Source: Streptosporangium amethystogenes
Lineage (GTDB): Bacteria > Actinomycetota > Actinomycetes > Streptosporangiales > Streptosporangiaceae
NCBI RefSeq assembly: GCF_000721075.1
Contig: NZ_JOEQ01000038.1
Coordinates: 1-64,000, forward strand
Reading direction: 5' to 3'
DNA length: 64,000 nucleotides
Part shown: in pieces, positions 18,289-27,217 of the stretch
Position numbering within the stretch: position 1 is the stretch's first letter
How the letters are laid out: each line of letters begins with the position of its first letter
Made by a program: the position numbers and the translations under genes
The notes under the pieces: model-generated
Database searches by the model: none
The model's input: the letters and a program-made list of their open reading frames with translations, nothing else
What the model was told of the DNA's origin: nothing

Positions 18289-19587
18289 ATGTTTGGGGCG
18301 TTTGAGTACATTATGTCCTCCATGTCGGAAGTTGTCCCGTTGCCGTCGTTCGGCGAGGTGTTCTTTGACGAGCGTGGCCAGGAGCGGGTGCTCCGGGTCA
18401 CCTGGCACGAAGGCACGCTGGTGCTGAGCCTGTGGCGCGGCGAGATGTGCACCGCGAGTTTCCGCATGCCCATGAACGACGTGGGGCGGCTGGTCGACAC
18501 CCTTGACGAGGGCTTCGTCCAAGCCGGTGGGCAGTACCCCGACGAGGTGGGCGAGCCCGTCCACCCCGAGCAGCGCCCCCCTGCCGAGCAGCAGATCCAC
18601 AGTGAGTATCCCGGCACCGGTCAGTACGCCAGACCGCGGCCCGAGGACTACGCCCAGCCCCAGCAGTATCCCGACCCGGCCGGTCACCTCCCCGTGCCGG
18701 ACGAGCCCCGCCAGGTCGCCGCGCTCGGGCCGAACGACGTGCTCGTCGCGCGGGGAGTGGTGCCTCCGCCGGATCGACCCGACTGGTCGCAGGATCGGAT
18801 GGCGCCGGGGCACGGCTTCTCCGACGCCGTGCCGCGCGAGAACATGATCGTGAACGACGCCCTGCCCTACGGGCAGCCGCAGTCCTTCGATCCGCTCGGT
18901 ACGGGCCCGGTGTCCGGCGAGGCCGCCTACCAGATGCCGGGCGACCACTACCCGCCCGCGCAGCAGCCCGCTCCGTACACCGCCCAGCAGCCGGATCCCT
19001 ACGGCGCGCCCGTGCAGCAGCCCGCCGACCGGTTTGGCGCCCAGCAGCCCGATCCGTACGGAGTGCCGCCCCAGCAACGGCCCGTCGACCCGTTCGCGCC
19101 GCACGCCGACCAGTTCCCCAATCCCCTCCACCGGCCGGATCCCGACCACTACGGGCAGGGGCAGCAGAACTCGACGGACCCCTTCGGGTTCGCCGCCCAG
19201 CAGCAGGCCGGGAGCCACGGGACCCAGCAGCCCGACCCGTACGGCTACCCGGCCCCCGCACAGCCGGACCCCTACGCGTTCGGCACCGCACAGCCGCACC
19301 AGGCCGGTCACCCCGCCGATCTCAGAGACCTGTACAGCTCACCGCCGACCTATCCGCAGCAGGACGTCGATCCGTCCGACCCGCTGGGCCTGGGCGGCCA
19401 GTCCGCGCTCGACCAGAGGCTGCCGCGCCCCTACCTCCAGGACCCGCCGCACTCCACCGGCGAGAGACTCCGTCCTGAGCAGAGCTACGACGACCGGTAC
19501 GAACGCCGCCATGACGAGCACCAGTACGACGACAGACGCCGTGAGGGACGGCGCCGCGACGACCGGGACGAACGCCGGGAGTGGTGA
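18289..19587 (+). CDS. Conserved actinobacterial protein with Pro/Gln repeat tail
   Basis: The first ~75 residues form a compact domain (FGEVFFDERGQERVLRVTWH, then LSLWRGEMCTASFRMPMNDV and RLVDTLDEGF) of a kind common in actinobacteria but of unknown role. The remaining ~350 residues are low-complexity: Pro, Gln, Asp, Tyr and Gly, with QQPDPYG three times and related QPDPYA, ending in an Arg/Asp-rich stretch. The tail looks intrinsically disordered. Starts at 18289, 18313 or 18322 are all possible; none has a good ribosome site. The next gene is the Na+/H+ antiporter, same strand. Confidence 0.75.
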   Translation: MFGAFEYIMSSMSEVVPLPSFGEVFFDERGQERVLRVTWHEGTLVLSLWRGEMCTASFRMPMNDVGRLVDTLDEGFVQAGGQYPDEVGEPVHPEQRPPAEQQIHSEYPGTGQYARPRPEDYAQPQQYPDPAGHLPVPDEPRQVAALGPNDVLVARGVVPPPDRPDWSQDRMAPGHGFSDAVPRENMIVNDALPYGQPQSFDPLGTGPVSGEAAYQMPGDHYPPAQQPAPYTAQQPDPYGAPVQQPADRFGAQQPDPYGVPPQQRPVDPFAPHADQFPNPLHRPDPDHYGQGQQNSTDPFGFAAQQQAGSHGTQQPDPYGYPAPAQPDPYAFGTAQPHQAGHPADLRDLYSSPPTYPQQDVDPSDPLGLGGQSALDQRLPRPYLQDPPHSTGERLRPEQSYDDRYERRHDEHQYDDRRREGRRRDDRDERREW

Positions 19588-19770
19588 CTCTCCAGGGGAG
19601 GTGAGTTCCCCGGAGGCGGATTCCGTCGTGTCCCGGGCACGAGATCCACGTCCGGGAGTAGCGTCGTTCTGTCCGCCGGATGGGAAATCCGGCGCTGTGT
19701 GATGGTTTCCGCTGTCCCGCGTGGTTCGCGGAGGCACGGAAGCCGATCGATCCCTATCGGGTGGGGTGGC

Positions 19771-21354
19771 GTGGACCAGTCGACCGTGGTGCAGACGCTG
19801 GCCGTGTCGGTCCTCGGCATCGCGGTGGCCGCGGTCGCCAGGCGCAGGGGGTGGCCGGCGCCGCTGTTGCTGGTGCTCGCGGGCCTGGTGCTGTCGCCCT
19901 TCTTCCCCGAGTACGAGCTCGACCCCGACCTGGTCCTGCTGGTCTTCCTGCCCCCGCTGCTCTATTCGGCGGCGGTCGACAGCTCCTACCTGAGGCTCAA
20001 GGACTTCCGCAGGCCGATCGGGCTGCTCTCGATCGGCCTGGTGCTGTTCACCACGTTGGTCATCGGGTGGATCACCCACCTGCTCCTGCCCGAGCTGCCG
20101 TCGGCCGCCGCGTTCGCGCTGGGCGCGATCGTGGCCCCGCCCGACGCGGTCGCCGCCGTCGCCGTGGCCCGCAGGCTCGGGCTGCCCCGCAGGACGGTCA
20201 CCATCCTGGTGGGGGAGAGCCTGTTCAACGACGCCACCGCGCTCACCGCCTACCGGGTGGCGATCGCGGCGGCGCTGGGCGGGGGCATCACCTGGCTGGA
20301 GGTCAGCGCCGACTTCGCCCTGTCCGCGGTGGGCGGCGTGCTGATGGGCCTCGGGCTCGCCTGGATCCTGGCCTGGGTGCTGATCCGGTTGCGCGACCCG
20401 CTCATCGAGAACACCGTCATGCTGCTCGTCCCGTTCGCCGTCTACCTGGCGGCCGAGAGCGTGCACGTCTCCGGTGTGATCGTCGTGGTGATCGTCGGGC
20501 TCTACACCGGCCACCGCCTGCCCAGGGCGGGCTTCGGTACCCGGCTGCTGTCCGAGGCGGTCTGGCGGGTCCTCGGGTTCTTCCTGGAGACGATCGTCTT
20601 CGCGCTGATCGGCCTGCAGTTCTGGCCGATCATGAGAGGGCTGGAGTGGGCCAACCCGTGGAAGCTCGCCGGGATGGCGCTGGTCGTCTTCGCCGCCGTG
20701 GTGGTCACCAGGGCGGTCTGGCTCGTGCCCAGCATCTACCTGCCCCGGATCCTGTCCGCGAAGATCCGCGAGAACGAGCCCCACGCGCCGACCTGGAGGC
20801 AGGTGGCCGTCGTGAGCTGGGCGGGCATGCGCGGAGTGGTCTCCCTCGCCGCGGCCTTCGCCATTCCGCAGACCCTGCCGGGCCGCGACCTGCTGCTCTT
20901 TCTCACCTTCTCGGTGGTGATCGGTACCCTCCTGGTCCAGGGCCTGACGTTCCCGGCGTTGATCCGCAGGTTGGGGATCTCCAACGAGCGGGAGGTCTAC
21001 ACCGACAACCTGGCCGAGGCGGCCGCCCAGCAGGCGGCCACCTCCGCCTCGCTGGCCCGGCTGGACGAGCTGGTGGGCGAGGGCGTCGACGAGGTCTATC
21101 GGGAGGTCGTCGACCAGCTCAGGACACGCGCCGAGCGCCGTACCCTCACCGCCTGGGAGCGGCTGGGCAGCGGCACGGGACCACAGGGGGAGGAGACGCC
21201 CAGCACCGTCTACCGGCGGCTCCGCCGTGAGATGCTGGCGGTCGAGCGCGAGGTTTTCGTACGCCTGCGCGACGAGCGGCGCATCGACGACGAGGTGCTC
21301 CGCCGGGTTCTCCACGAGATCGACTTCGAGGAGGCCATCCTGGAGCGAGACTAG
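19771..21354 (+). CDS. Na+/H+ antiporter, CPA1 (NhaP) family
   Basis: GTG at 19771 (MDQSTVVQTL) follows GGTGGGG; earlier in-frame codons lack hydrophobic character. The 527-residue protein has about twelve membrane segments with family motifs LVFLPPLLYSAAVD, GAIVAPPDAVAAVAVARRLG (the PPDA site), GESLFNDATALTAYRVA (the ND ion-binding pair) and SWAGMRGVVSLAAAFAIP. A charged C-terminal tail of ~110 residues probably regulates transport. It exchanges internal Na+ or K+ for protons at the plasma membrane. Confidence 0.93.
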   Translation: MDQSTVVQTLAVSVLGIAVAAVARRRGWPAPLLLVLAGLVLSPFFPEYELDPDLVLLVFLPPLLYSAAVDSSYLRLKDFRRPIGLLSIGLVLFTTLVIGWITHLLLPELPSAAAFALGAIVAPPDAVAAVAVARRLGLPRRTVTILVGESLFNDATALTAYRVAIAAALGGGITWLEVSADFALSAVGGVLMGLGLAWILAWVLIRLRDPLIENTVMLLVPFAVYLAAESVHVSGVIVVVIVGLYTGHRLPRAGFGTRLLSEAVWRVLGFFLETIVFALIGLQFWPIMRGLEWANPWKLAGMALVVFAAVVVTRAVWLVPSIYLPRILSAKIRENEPHAPTWRQVAVVSWAGMRGVVSLAAAFAIPQTLPGRDLLLFLTFSVVIGTLLVQGLTFPALIRRLGISNEREVYTDNLAEAAAQQAATSASLARLDELVGEGVDEVYREVVDQLRTRAERRTLTAWERLGSGTGPQGEETPSTVYRRLRREMLAVEREVFVRLRDERRIDDEVLRRVLHEIDFEEAILERD

Positions 21355-21618
21355 TGCTGCGTTCCTCATAGCAGGTAGATAAAACGGCGGCGGAGTTGAC
21401 GAGGTTCAGGAGCTGGACGGACCCAGATCCATGGTCGGGCGTGGGCGTTGACAGGTCCCTCATCTCTCGCGCGCTCAGCCCGATCGGAACAGCCCGATCT
21501 CACCTGTCGCCTCCGAACGGGCACCTGGCTGGACGGATCATCTCGTCCTCACCGTCGGGATGAGCGAAACGTCCAACCTTGATTGCGTACGCCCGGCGGA
21601 GCGGCACGATACGGAGAT

Positions 21619-21981
21619 GTGAACGACAACGACCTCCTTCTCAACCTCAACGACCGCAGGTTCGTCATGGTCAGCTCGACGGCGAGCGCGGTGGACCCGG
21701 ATGGGCCCACCGAGTTCACCTACCGGGAGTCCGGCGGGATCATCTGGGGCGACTACACCGGCGACACGGTGGTCCACGGGCGCTTCGTCGGCATCCGGGA
21801 CGGCGACCGCGTGGAGATCACCTACGTCCACCTGCTCAAGAACGGAGAGCGCGCCAGGGGACAGGGGGGCAGCCGCGTCGAGACCCTCCCCGACGGCCGG
21901 TTGCGCCTGCTCGAGGAGTTCCAGTTCGCCGGCGACGACACGCAGCACGTGAGCGTATGCGTCGAGGTCACCGGAACCTGA
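21619..21981 (+). CDS. Small conserved beta-rich protein
   Basis: GTG 21619 is chosen for the GGAG just upstream; an ATG-frame extension to 21583 reads poorly. The 120-residue product (RRFVMVSSTASAVDPDG, FTYRESGGIIWGDYTGDTVVHG, GRLRLLEEFQF) matches a widespread small family often annotated only as hypothetical or, without support, as N-acetylglutamate synthase. The alternating pattern suggests a small beta barrel. No function can be given. It converges on the Lrp-type gene, with a hairpin between. Confidence 0.7.
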   Translation: MNDNDLLLNLNDRRFVMVSSTASAVDPDGPTEFTYRESGGIIWGDYTGDTVVHGRFVGIRDGDRVEITYVHLLKNGERARGQGGSRVETLPDGRLRLLEEFQFAGDDTQHVSVCVEVTGT

Positions 21982-22077
21982 GGACCCGCCCGTCGAGCCG
22001 GACGGCCCCGGAAAGAGCTCGGCCATACCGGTACGGCTCCCGGGCAAAGGCGGCCGTACCGGACGTTCCCGGGAAGT

Positions 22078-22097
22078 CCGCCCGCCGTGGCGGGCGG
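22078..22097. terminator. Hairpin between convergent genes
   Basis: CCGCCCGCC (22078-22086) and GGCGGGCGG (22089-22097) form a perfect 9-bp stem directly next to the Lrp stop codon at 22099. It can end transcription of both the Lrp gene and the small beta-rich gene. Confidence 0.7.
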
Positions 22098-22098
22098 T

Positions 22099-22812
22099 TC
22101 AGACGTCCTGCTGGAGCTGAGCGCGGCCCTCGGCCACGCCCACGAAACGCATCATGCCCAGCGGGACCTCTCCGCCGGCGGACCCGGCGGATCCCGTAGG
22201 TCCGGCGGATCCCGCGGATCTGGCGGCTCCGGTGGACCTGGCGGGCCCGGCTGGGGGGTCGGCGGGAGGGCGGCGGGAGGACCGGCCGGGGCCGCGGTCG
22301 CTCGGCAGGACGTAGGGGCGTCTGAGCACTTCGTCCAGGATGAAGACGGTCTCGGTGGCCTTGACCGCCGGGATGTTGGCCAGCCTGTCGGTCACCATCG
22401 CGTGCACGGCTGCGACGTCGGTCACCCGGACCTGGATCATCGCGTCGTGCTGGCCGGTGGTGATCGCGCAGTACTCCACCTCGGGCATCTGGGCGAGCTG
22501 GGTGCGGAACTGGCGCCACATCTGCTGCCGGACGGTCACGAAGATCAACGCGGTGATGCCGAGACCTGCGCGGACGTGATCGATCTCCGCCGTGAACCGC
22601 TTGATCGCGCCGTCGGCGCGCAGCGCCTCGAACCGCGTGTAGGCGTTCGCCCGCGAGATGCCGACCCGTTCGGCGAGGGCCGCCACCGAGATCCTGCCGT
22701 TCTCGCGCAGCACCTCAAGGATCTTCAGGTGGGTCGCGTCGAGCTCCAGGCCGATTCCGATCCGTCCAGGTTGGCCGCCCTCTTGGGTCGAGTTCCTTGA
22801 CATTTCGGTCAT
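22099..22812 (-). CDS. Lrp/AsnC-family regulator with unusual Gly/Ser/Pro tail
   Basis: Start ATG 22812 has AAGGGG seven bases upstream. Residues ~25-80 are the AsnC-type winged helix (LDATHLKILEVLRENGRISV, AERVGISRANAYTRFEALR), and ~85-165 the effector-binding RAM domain (VRQQMWRQFRTQLAQMPEV, TTGQHDAMIQV). The family normally ends near residue 160. Here ~70 further residues follow, rich in Arg, Pro, Ser, Gly and Ala (RSTGAARSAGSAG and similar), encoded by short repeats of ggcggatcc type. It is divergent from the peptide importer operon, which it likely controls in response to an amino acid or peptide. Confidence 0.88.
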   Translation of the reverse strand: MTEMSRNSTQEGGQPGRIGIGLELDATHLKILEVLRENGRISVAALAERVGISRANAYTRFEALRADGAIKRFTAEIDHVRAGLGITALIFVTVRQQMWRQFRTQLAQMPEVEYCAITTGQHDAMIQVRVTDVAAVHAMVTDRLANIPAVKATETVFILDEVLRRPYVLPSDRGPGRSSRRPPADPPAGPARSTGAARSAGSAGPTGSAGSAGGEVPLGMMRFVGVAEGRAQLQQDV

Positions 22813-22840
22813 GGCCATACCCCTTACGTCAGTTTCGTCT

Positions 22841-22860
22841 CAGCTTAGCCTCATAAGCTG
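22841..22860. promoter_or_regulatory. Palindrome in the Lrp/importer divergent region
   Basis: CAGCTTA-gcctca-TAAGCTG is a perfect 7+6+7 inverted repeat placed between the Lrp start (22812) and the importer start (22932). Lrp-type regulators bind such sites as dimers or octamers. This is the best candidate operator; no clear promoter hexamers could be assigned. Confidence 0.5.
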
Positions 22861-22931
22861 GACTTTCTGCCGGATAATCCTGGACGATCGGCGATCAAAC
22901 GTCTACATGGCCCATTTTCGGAGGACACAGA

Positions 22932-24536
22932 ATGGCGATCCGTTCACGGCGCCCCGGAGCGAAGGCAGCTCTGCTGCCGGTGCTGCTCACCGGCACCCTC
23001 GCCCTTGCCGCCTGCTCCAGCGGCGGTTCGTCCACGACATCCCAGAACGGTGGCACCACCACCGCCGCCAAGACGCTCGTGATCGACACCTCCTTCGACC
23101 TCAAGACGGCCGACCCGGGGCGTACCTACGAGCCGACCGGTCTGATCATCGGCAAGGCCGCCTACGAGACCCTGCTCACGTTCGAGGGCTCCGACGTCAC
23201 CAAGCCGGTGCCGGCCCTCGCCGAGTCGTTCGAGCTGTCCGCCGACGGCAAGGTGCTCACCCTCAAGCTCCGCCAGGACGCCACGTTCGCCGACGGCTCC
23301 CCCGTCACCGCGGACGACGTCGTCTTCTCGCTGAACCGCGTGCGCGACATGAAGGGCACGCCGTCGTTCCTGCTCGACGGCGTGGAGGTGGCCGCGTCCG
23401 GCGCGGACACGATCACGCTGACGTCGAAGAACGCCAACCCGGCGCTGCCCTACATCCTGCCCAACCCCGCGCTGGGCATCCTCAACTCCAAGCTCGCCAA
23501 GGAGCACGGCGCCACCGCCGACACCGGCGACAAGGCCGAGCAGTACCTCAACTCCGCCTCGGCGGGCTCGGGTCCGTACACGATCGAGTCGTTCAACGTC
23601 AGCAGCCAGGTCGTGCTCAAGGCCAACGCCAAGTACTGGGGCGCGACCAAGCCGGTCTACGACAAGGTCGTGCTCCGCAACGTCGAGGCCGCGACGCAGA
23701 AGCTCAACATCTCGCGTGGCGACAGCCAGGTCGCGCTGAACCTCTCCGGCGACCAGGTCACCGGGATCACCGGCGACCTGCAGATCAAGAAGACGCCCGC
23801 GGCCAACGTGATCTTCCTGCTGGCCAACCAGGACCCCTCGGTCAGCAAGATCACCTCCAACCCCAAGTTCGCCGAGGCCGTGCGGAAGGGCGTCGACTAC
23901 GCGGGCCTGCTGGAGCTGGCCGGCGAGGGCTCGGTCCAGACTCCCGGAATCATCCCCTCGATGTTCCTGGGCTCGCTCCCGCAGGACCAGGCGGCCAAGC
24001 GCGACGTCGAGGGCGCCAAGGCGGCGCTCAAGGAGAGCGGCGTGGCCGACCCGACGGTCAAGCTGGAGTACCCCAGCGAGCTGACCGTCAACGGCCTCTC
24101 CTTCCAGCCCCTCGCCGAGCGGATCCAGGCCAACCTCAAGGAGGTCGGCATCACCGTGGAGCTCGCTCCCGCGCCGATCACCACGGCCCTGGACAACTAC
24201 CGCAACGGCAAGGAGGAGCTGGGCCTGTGGTACTGGGGCCCCGACTACCCGGACCCCAGTGACTACCTGGCGTTCCTGCCGGGCAAGCTCGTGGGCCTGC
24301 GGGCCGGGTGGAAGGCCGGCGCCGACAAGGAGCTGGAGGCGGCCGGCGCGAAGGCGGCCACCACGATCGGCGACGAGGCCAGGAAGCAGGCCTACGTCGA
24401 CGTCCAGACCAGGCTCAACGCCGCCGGCACGTTCATCCCGCTCATCCAGCCCAGCCAGAACATCGTGACGGCCAAGTCCGTCACCGGCCTGGAGTTCCAC
24501 CCGGTGTGGACCATTGATGTCGCCGACCTCAAGTAG
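22932..24536 (+). CDS. Extracellular solute-binding lipoprotein, family 5 (peptide/nickel type)
   Basis: ATG 22932 is preceded by CGGAGG. The N-terminus is a lipoprotein signal with lipobox LAAC (cleavage before Cys at residue ~30), then a Ser/Thr/Gly linker. The 534-residue protein carries family 5 landmarks: KAAYETLLTFEGSDVTKPVPALAESFELSADGK and DGSPVTADDVVFSLNRV. It binds peptides or similar ligands outside the cell for the ABC importer encoded by the next four genes, all overlapping. Ligand class beyond this is not readable. Confidence 0.93.
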   Translation: MAIRSRRPGAKAALLPVLLTGTLALAACSSGGSSTTSQNGGTTTAAKTLVIDTSFDLKTADPGRTYEPTGLIIGKAAYETLLTFEGSDVTKPVPALAESFELSADGKVLTLKLRQDATFADGSPVTADDVVFSLNRVRDMKGTPSFLLDGVEVAASGADTITLTSKNANPALPYILPNPALGILNSKLAKEHGATADTGDKAEQYLNSASAGSGPYTIESFNVSSQVVLKANAKYWGATKPVYDKVVLRNVEAATQKLNISRGDSQVALNLSGDQVTGITGDLQIKKTPAANVIFLLANQDPSVSKITSNPKFAEAVRKGVDYAGLLELAGEGSVQTPGIIPSMFLGSLPQDQAAKRDVEGAKAALKESGVADPTVKLEYPSELTVNGLSFQPLAERIQANLKEVGITVELAPAPITTALDNYRNGKEELGLWYWGPDYPDPSDYLAFLPGKLVGLRAGWKAGADKELEAAGAKAATTIGDEARKQAYVDVQTRLNAAGTFIPLIQPSQNIVTAKSVTGLEFHPVWTIDVADLK

Positions 24537-25611
24537 CGAGGACCTGAAGGGGGATACGGCCCGGCGCAAGCCGGGCCGTTCCGGCAGCCGGAGCCCGCTG
24601 ATCCGCTTCCTGGCCCGCAGGGTGCTCACGGCGCTGCTGCTGGCCGTGGGCATCACCCTGGTCACCTTCGTCCTCACCAACCTGGTCCCCGGCGACCCCG
24701 TCTCGGCCAACCTCGGCCAGCGGGCCCTCGGCGACCCGGCGATCGTCGCGCAGTGGCGGGCCGAGCACGGCCTGGACAAGCCGCTCCCCCAGCAGTACCT
24801 GATGCACCTTCAGGGAGTGGTCCAGGGCGACCTCGGGACGAGCCAGCAGAGCCACCGCCCGGTCATGGACGACCTGGCGGAGTCCGTGCCCGCCACGCTC
24901 GAACTGGCCGGCGCCGCGATCCTGATCTCCCTCGTGGCGGGGGTGGCGTTCGGCGTGGTCGCGGCGCTCCGCCGGGACCGGCTCACCGACCACCTGCTCC
25001 GGGTCCTCAGCCTGATCGGCATCTCCGTGCCGACGTTCTGGCTGGCGCTGATGGCGTTCTACGTCTTCTTCTACCGGTTGCAGGTCACTCCGGGCAGCGG
25101 CCGCATCGACCCGACCATGAGCCCGCCCCCGCAGGTCACCGGGCTGTACACGATCGACTCCGCTCTGGCGGGACAGTGGGACGTGTTCGCCTCGGCGGTC
25201 GGCCACCTCGTCACCCCCGCGCTGGTGCTGGCCCTCTACACGATCGGCCTGCTCACCCGGTTCACCCGGTCGGCGGTGCTGGAGGTGCTGGGCCAGGACT
25301 ACGTGCGCGCCGCACGGGCCAAGGGCCTGCCCGGCCGGGTGATCCTGTTCCGCTACGTGCTCCGCTCGGCGCTGGTGCCGATCATCACGGTCGCGGGCCT
25401 GGCCTTCGGCAGCCTGCTGTCCGGCACCGTGCTCGTCGAGGCGATCTTCGCCTGGCCGGGCGTGGGACAGTACGCCTACAAGAGCGCGACCACCCTCGAC
25501 CTGCCCGCCGTGATGGGCGTCGGCCTGGTGGTGGGCGGGGTCTACCTCGTCATCAACCTGATCGTCGACGTGCTGTACGGCGTCATCGACCCCAGAGTGA
25601 GACTCCAGTGA
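24517..25611 (+). CDS. ABC importer permease, DppB-like
   Basis: ATG 24517 lies within the last codons of the binding-protein gene (20-base overlap). The 364-residue product has six membrane segments after a polar N-terminus; FLARRVLTALLLAVGITLVTF and LVPGDPV are typical DppB/OppB openings. The cytosolic coupling loop reads YVRAARAKGLPGRVILFRYVLRSAL (EAA motif). It ends in a GTGA overlap with the second permease. Confidence 0.92.
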   Translation: MSPTSSSEDLKGDTARRKPGRSGSRSPLIRFLARRVLTALLLAVGITLVTFVLTNLVPGDPVSANLGQRALGDPAIVAQWRAEHGLDKPLPQQYLMHLQGVVQGDLGTSQQSHRPVMDDLAESVPATLELAGAAILISLVAGVAFGVVAALRRDRLTDHLLRVLSLIGISVPTFWLALMAFYVFFYRLQVTPGSGRIDPTMSPPPQVTGLYTIDSALAGQWDVFASAVGHLVTPALVLALYTIGLLTRFTRSAVLEVLGQDYVRAARAKGLPGRVILFRYVLRSALVPIITVAGLAFGSLLSGTVLVEAIFAWPGVGQYAYKSATTLDLPAVMGVGLVVGGVYLVINLIVDVLYGVIDPRVRLQ

Positions 25612-26447
25612 AACTCCCCCAAGCCTGGCGGCAGCCGCTGGCGATCGTCGGCGGGGTGATCGCGCTCGCCTGGATCGTGATCGCGCTGGCCGCCCCGCTG
25701 CTGGCGCCGCACGACCCGCTCGCCCAGGACCTGCCGCGGCTGGCCTCGCCCGGCCCCGGCCACTGGTTCGGCACCGACCAGCTCGGCCGGGACATTCTGA
25801 GCAGGGTGATGTACGGCGCGCGCCTGTCGATCCCGCTGACCCTGCTGCTGGTCGTGCTCTCGGTGCTGATCGGCGGCCTGCTGGGCGCCTGCGCCGGATA
25901 TTTCGGCAAGTGGGTTGATGAGACGATCATGCGGTTCGCCGACCTCGTCTTCGCCTTCCCCACCATCATCCTGGCCATGGTCGTCGCCGCCGCGCTCGGC
26001 GCGAGCCTCACCAACGCCGTGCTCGCCGTACTCGTCGTCGCCTGGCCCGCCTACGCCCGCGTGACCCGCGGGCTGGTGCTGGGCGTGCGCGAGCGCGAGT
26101 TCGTGGTGAGCGGACGGCTGCTCGGCTTCTCCGCCTGGCGCTCGCTCCGGGTGGACGTGCTGCCGAACGTCACCGGCCCCATCCTGGTACTCGCCACCCT
26201 CGACATCGGCACCGCGCTGCTGCTGCTGTCCGGCCTGTCGTTCCTCGGGCTCGGCGCGAAGCCACCCTCCCCAGAGTGGGGCGCGATGGTCGCCTCCGGT
26301 GTGGAGGTCTTCGACAGCTGGTGGGTGGCGACCTTCCCCGGCCTGGCCATCCTGACCGTCGTGCTGGCCTTCAACTTCCTGGGCGACACGCTGCGTGACG
26401 CCCTCGATCCGCGGACGGCCCGCGCCATCAAGGAGCGTGCGCTGTGA
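25608..26447 (+). CDS. ABC importer permease, DppC-like
   Basis: GTG 25608 overlaps the preceding stop. This is a 279-residue OppC/DppC-type permease: LAPHDPLAQDL, GTDQLGRDILSRVMYGARLSI, and the coupling loop EREFVVSGRLLGFSAWRSLRVDVLPN. It forms the heterodimeric channel with the DppB-like subunit. A four-base overlap joins it to the first ATPase gene. Confidence 0.92.
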   Translation: MKLPQAWRQPLAIVGGVIALAWIVIALAAPLLAPHDPLAQDLPRLASPGPGHWFGTDQLGRDILSRVMYGARLSIPLTLLLVVLSVLIGGLLGACAGYFGKWVDETIMRFADLVFAFPTIILAMVVAAALGASLTNAVLAVLVVAWPAYARVTRGLVLGVREREFVVSGRLLGFSAWRSLRVDVLPNVTGPILVLATLDIGTALLLLSGLSFLGLGAKPPSPEWGAMVASGVEVFDSWWVATFPGLAILTVVLAFNFLGDTLRDALDPRTARAIKERAL

Positions 26448-27217
26448 GCCTCCTCGCCATCTCCGACCTGAAGGTCTCCATCGGCGGCAAGGAGATCCTG
26501 CGCGGCGTCGACCTCGACCTCCGGGCCGGCCGCGTGCACGGCCTGGCCGGCGAGAGCGGCTCGGGCAAGACGATGACGGGCCTGGCCGTGCTCGGACTGC
26601 TGCCGCACGGAGCCCGCACCAGCGGCCGGATCGCCCTGGGAGAGCGCGACCTGCTGGCCATGCCGGCCAAGGAGCTCAACACGGTGCGCGGCGGCGAGGT
26701 CGCCATGGTCTTCCAGGACCCGGCGACCAGCCTGCACCCGATGCTCTCGGTCGGCCGCCAGCTCACCGAGCACATGCGCCACCACCTGGGCCTCGACAGG
26801 AAACAAGCGCGGGCCAGAGCCCTCGAACTGCTGGGCCAGGTGCGCATCCCCGGCCCCGAGGCGGCGATCGACCGCTACCCGCACCAGTTCTCCGGGGGCA
26901 TGCGCCAGCGCATCGCGATCGCGATCGCCCTGGCCTGCTCGCCGAAGGTGCTCATCGCCGACGAGCCCACGACGGCTCTCGACGTGACCGTCCAGGCCGG
27001 GGTGTTGAGGCTGCTGCGCGGCCTCTGCGACGACCTGGGCCTGGCCGTACTGCTCGTCACCCATGACCTCGGCGTGATGTCGGCGGTCGCCGACGAGGTG
27101 AGCGTGATGAAGGAGGGCCTGGTCGTGGAGACGGGCCCGCGCGGCCAGGTGCTGCGTGACCCGACCCACCCCTACACCCGCGCCCTGCTGGAGTCACTGC
27201 CCGGGGAGACCTCATGA
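26444..27217 (+). CDS. ABC importer ATPase, DppD-like
   Basis: GTG start. The 257-residue ATPase has Walker [11 protein letters not shown], signature [15 protein letters not shown], Walker [15 protein letters not shown] and the H-loop LVTHDLG. The Cys-rich oligopeptide-transporter C-terminal extension is short: the chain stops soon after [13 protein letters not shown]. It pairs with the DppF-like protein to drive import. Confidence 0.92.
   Translation: MSLLAISDLKVSIGGKEILRGVDLDLRAGRVHGLAGESGSGKTMTGLAVLGLLPHGARTSGRIALGERDLLAMPAKELNTVRGGEVAMVFQDPATSLHPMLSVGRQLTEHMRHHLGLDRKQARARALELLGQVRIPGPEAAIDRYPHQFSGGMRQRIAIAIALACSPKVLIADEPTTALDVTVQAGVLRLLRGLCDDLGLAVLLVTHDLGVMSAVADEVSVMKEGLVVETGPRGQVLRDPTHPYTRALLESLPGETS

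Noticed and set aside
19339..21369. 676-residue minus-strand frame opposite the antiporter
   Set aside because: Composition (Gln, Arg, His, Gly, Asp) is that of antisense high-GC shadow; the plus-strand antiporter is unambiguous.
22944..24779. 611-residue minus-strand frame opposite the solute-binding protein
   Set aside because: Antisense shadow without motifs; plus strand encodes a complete lipoprotein.
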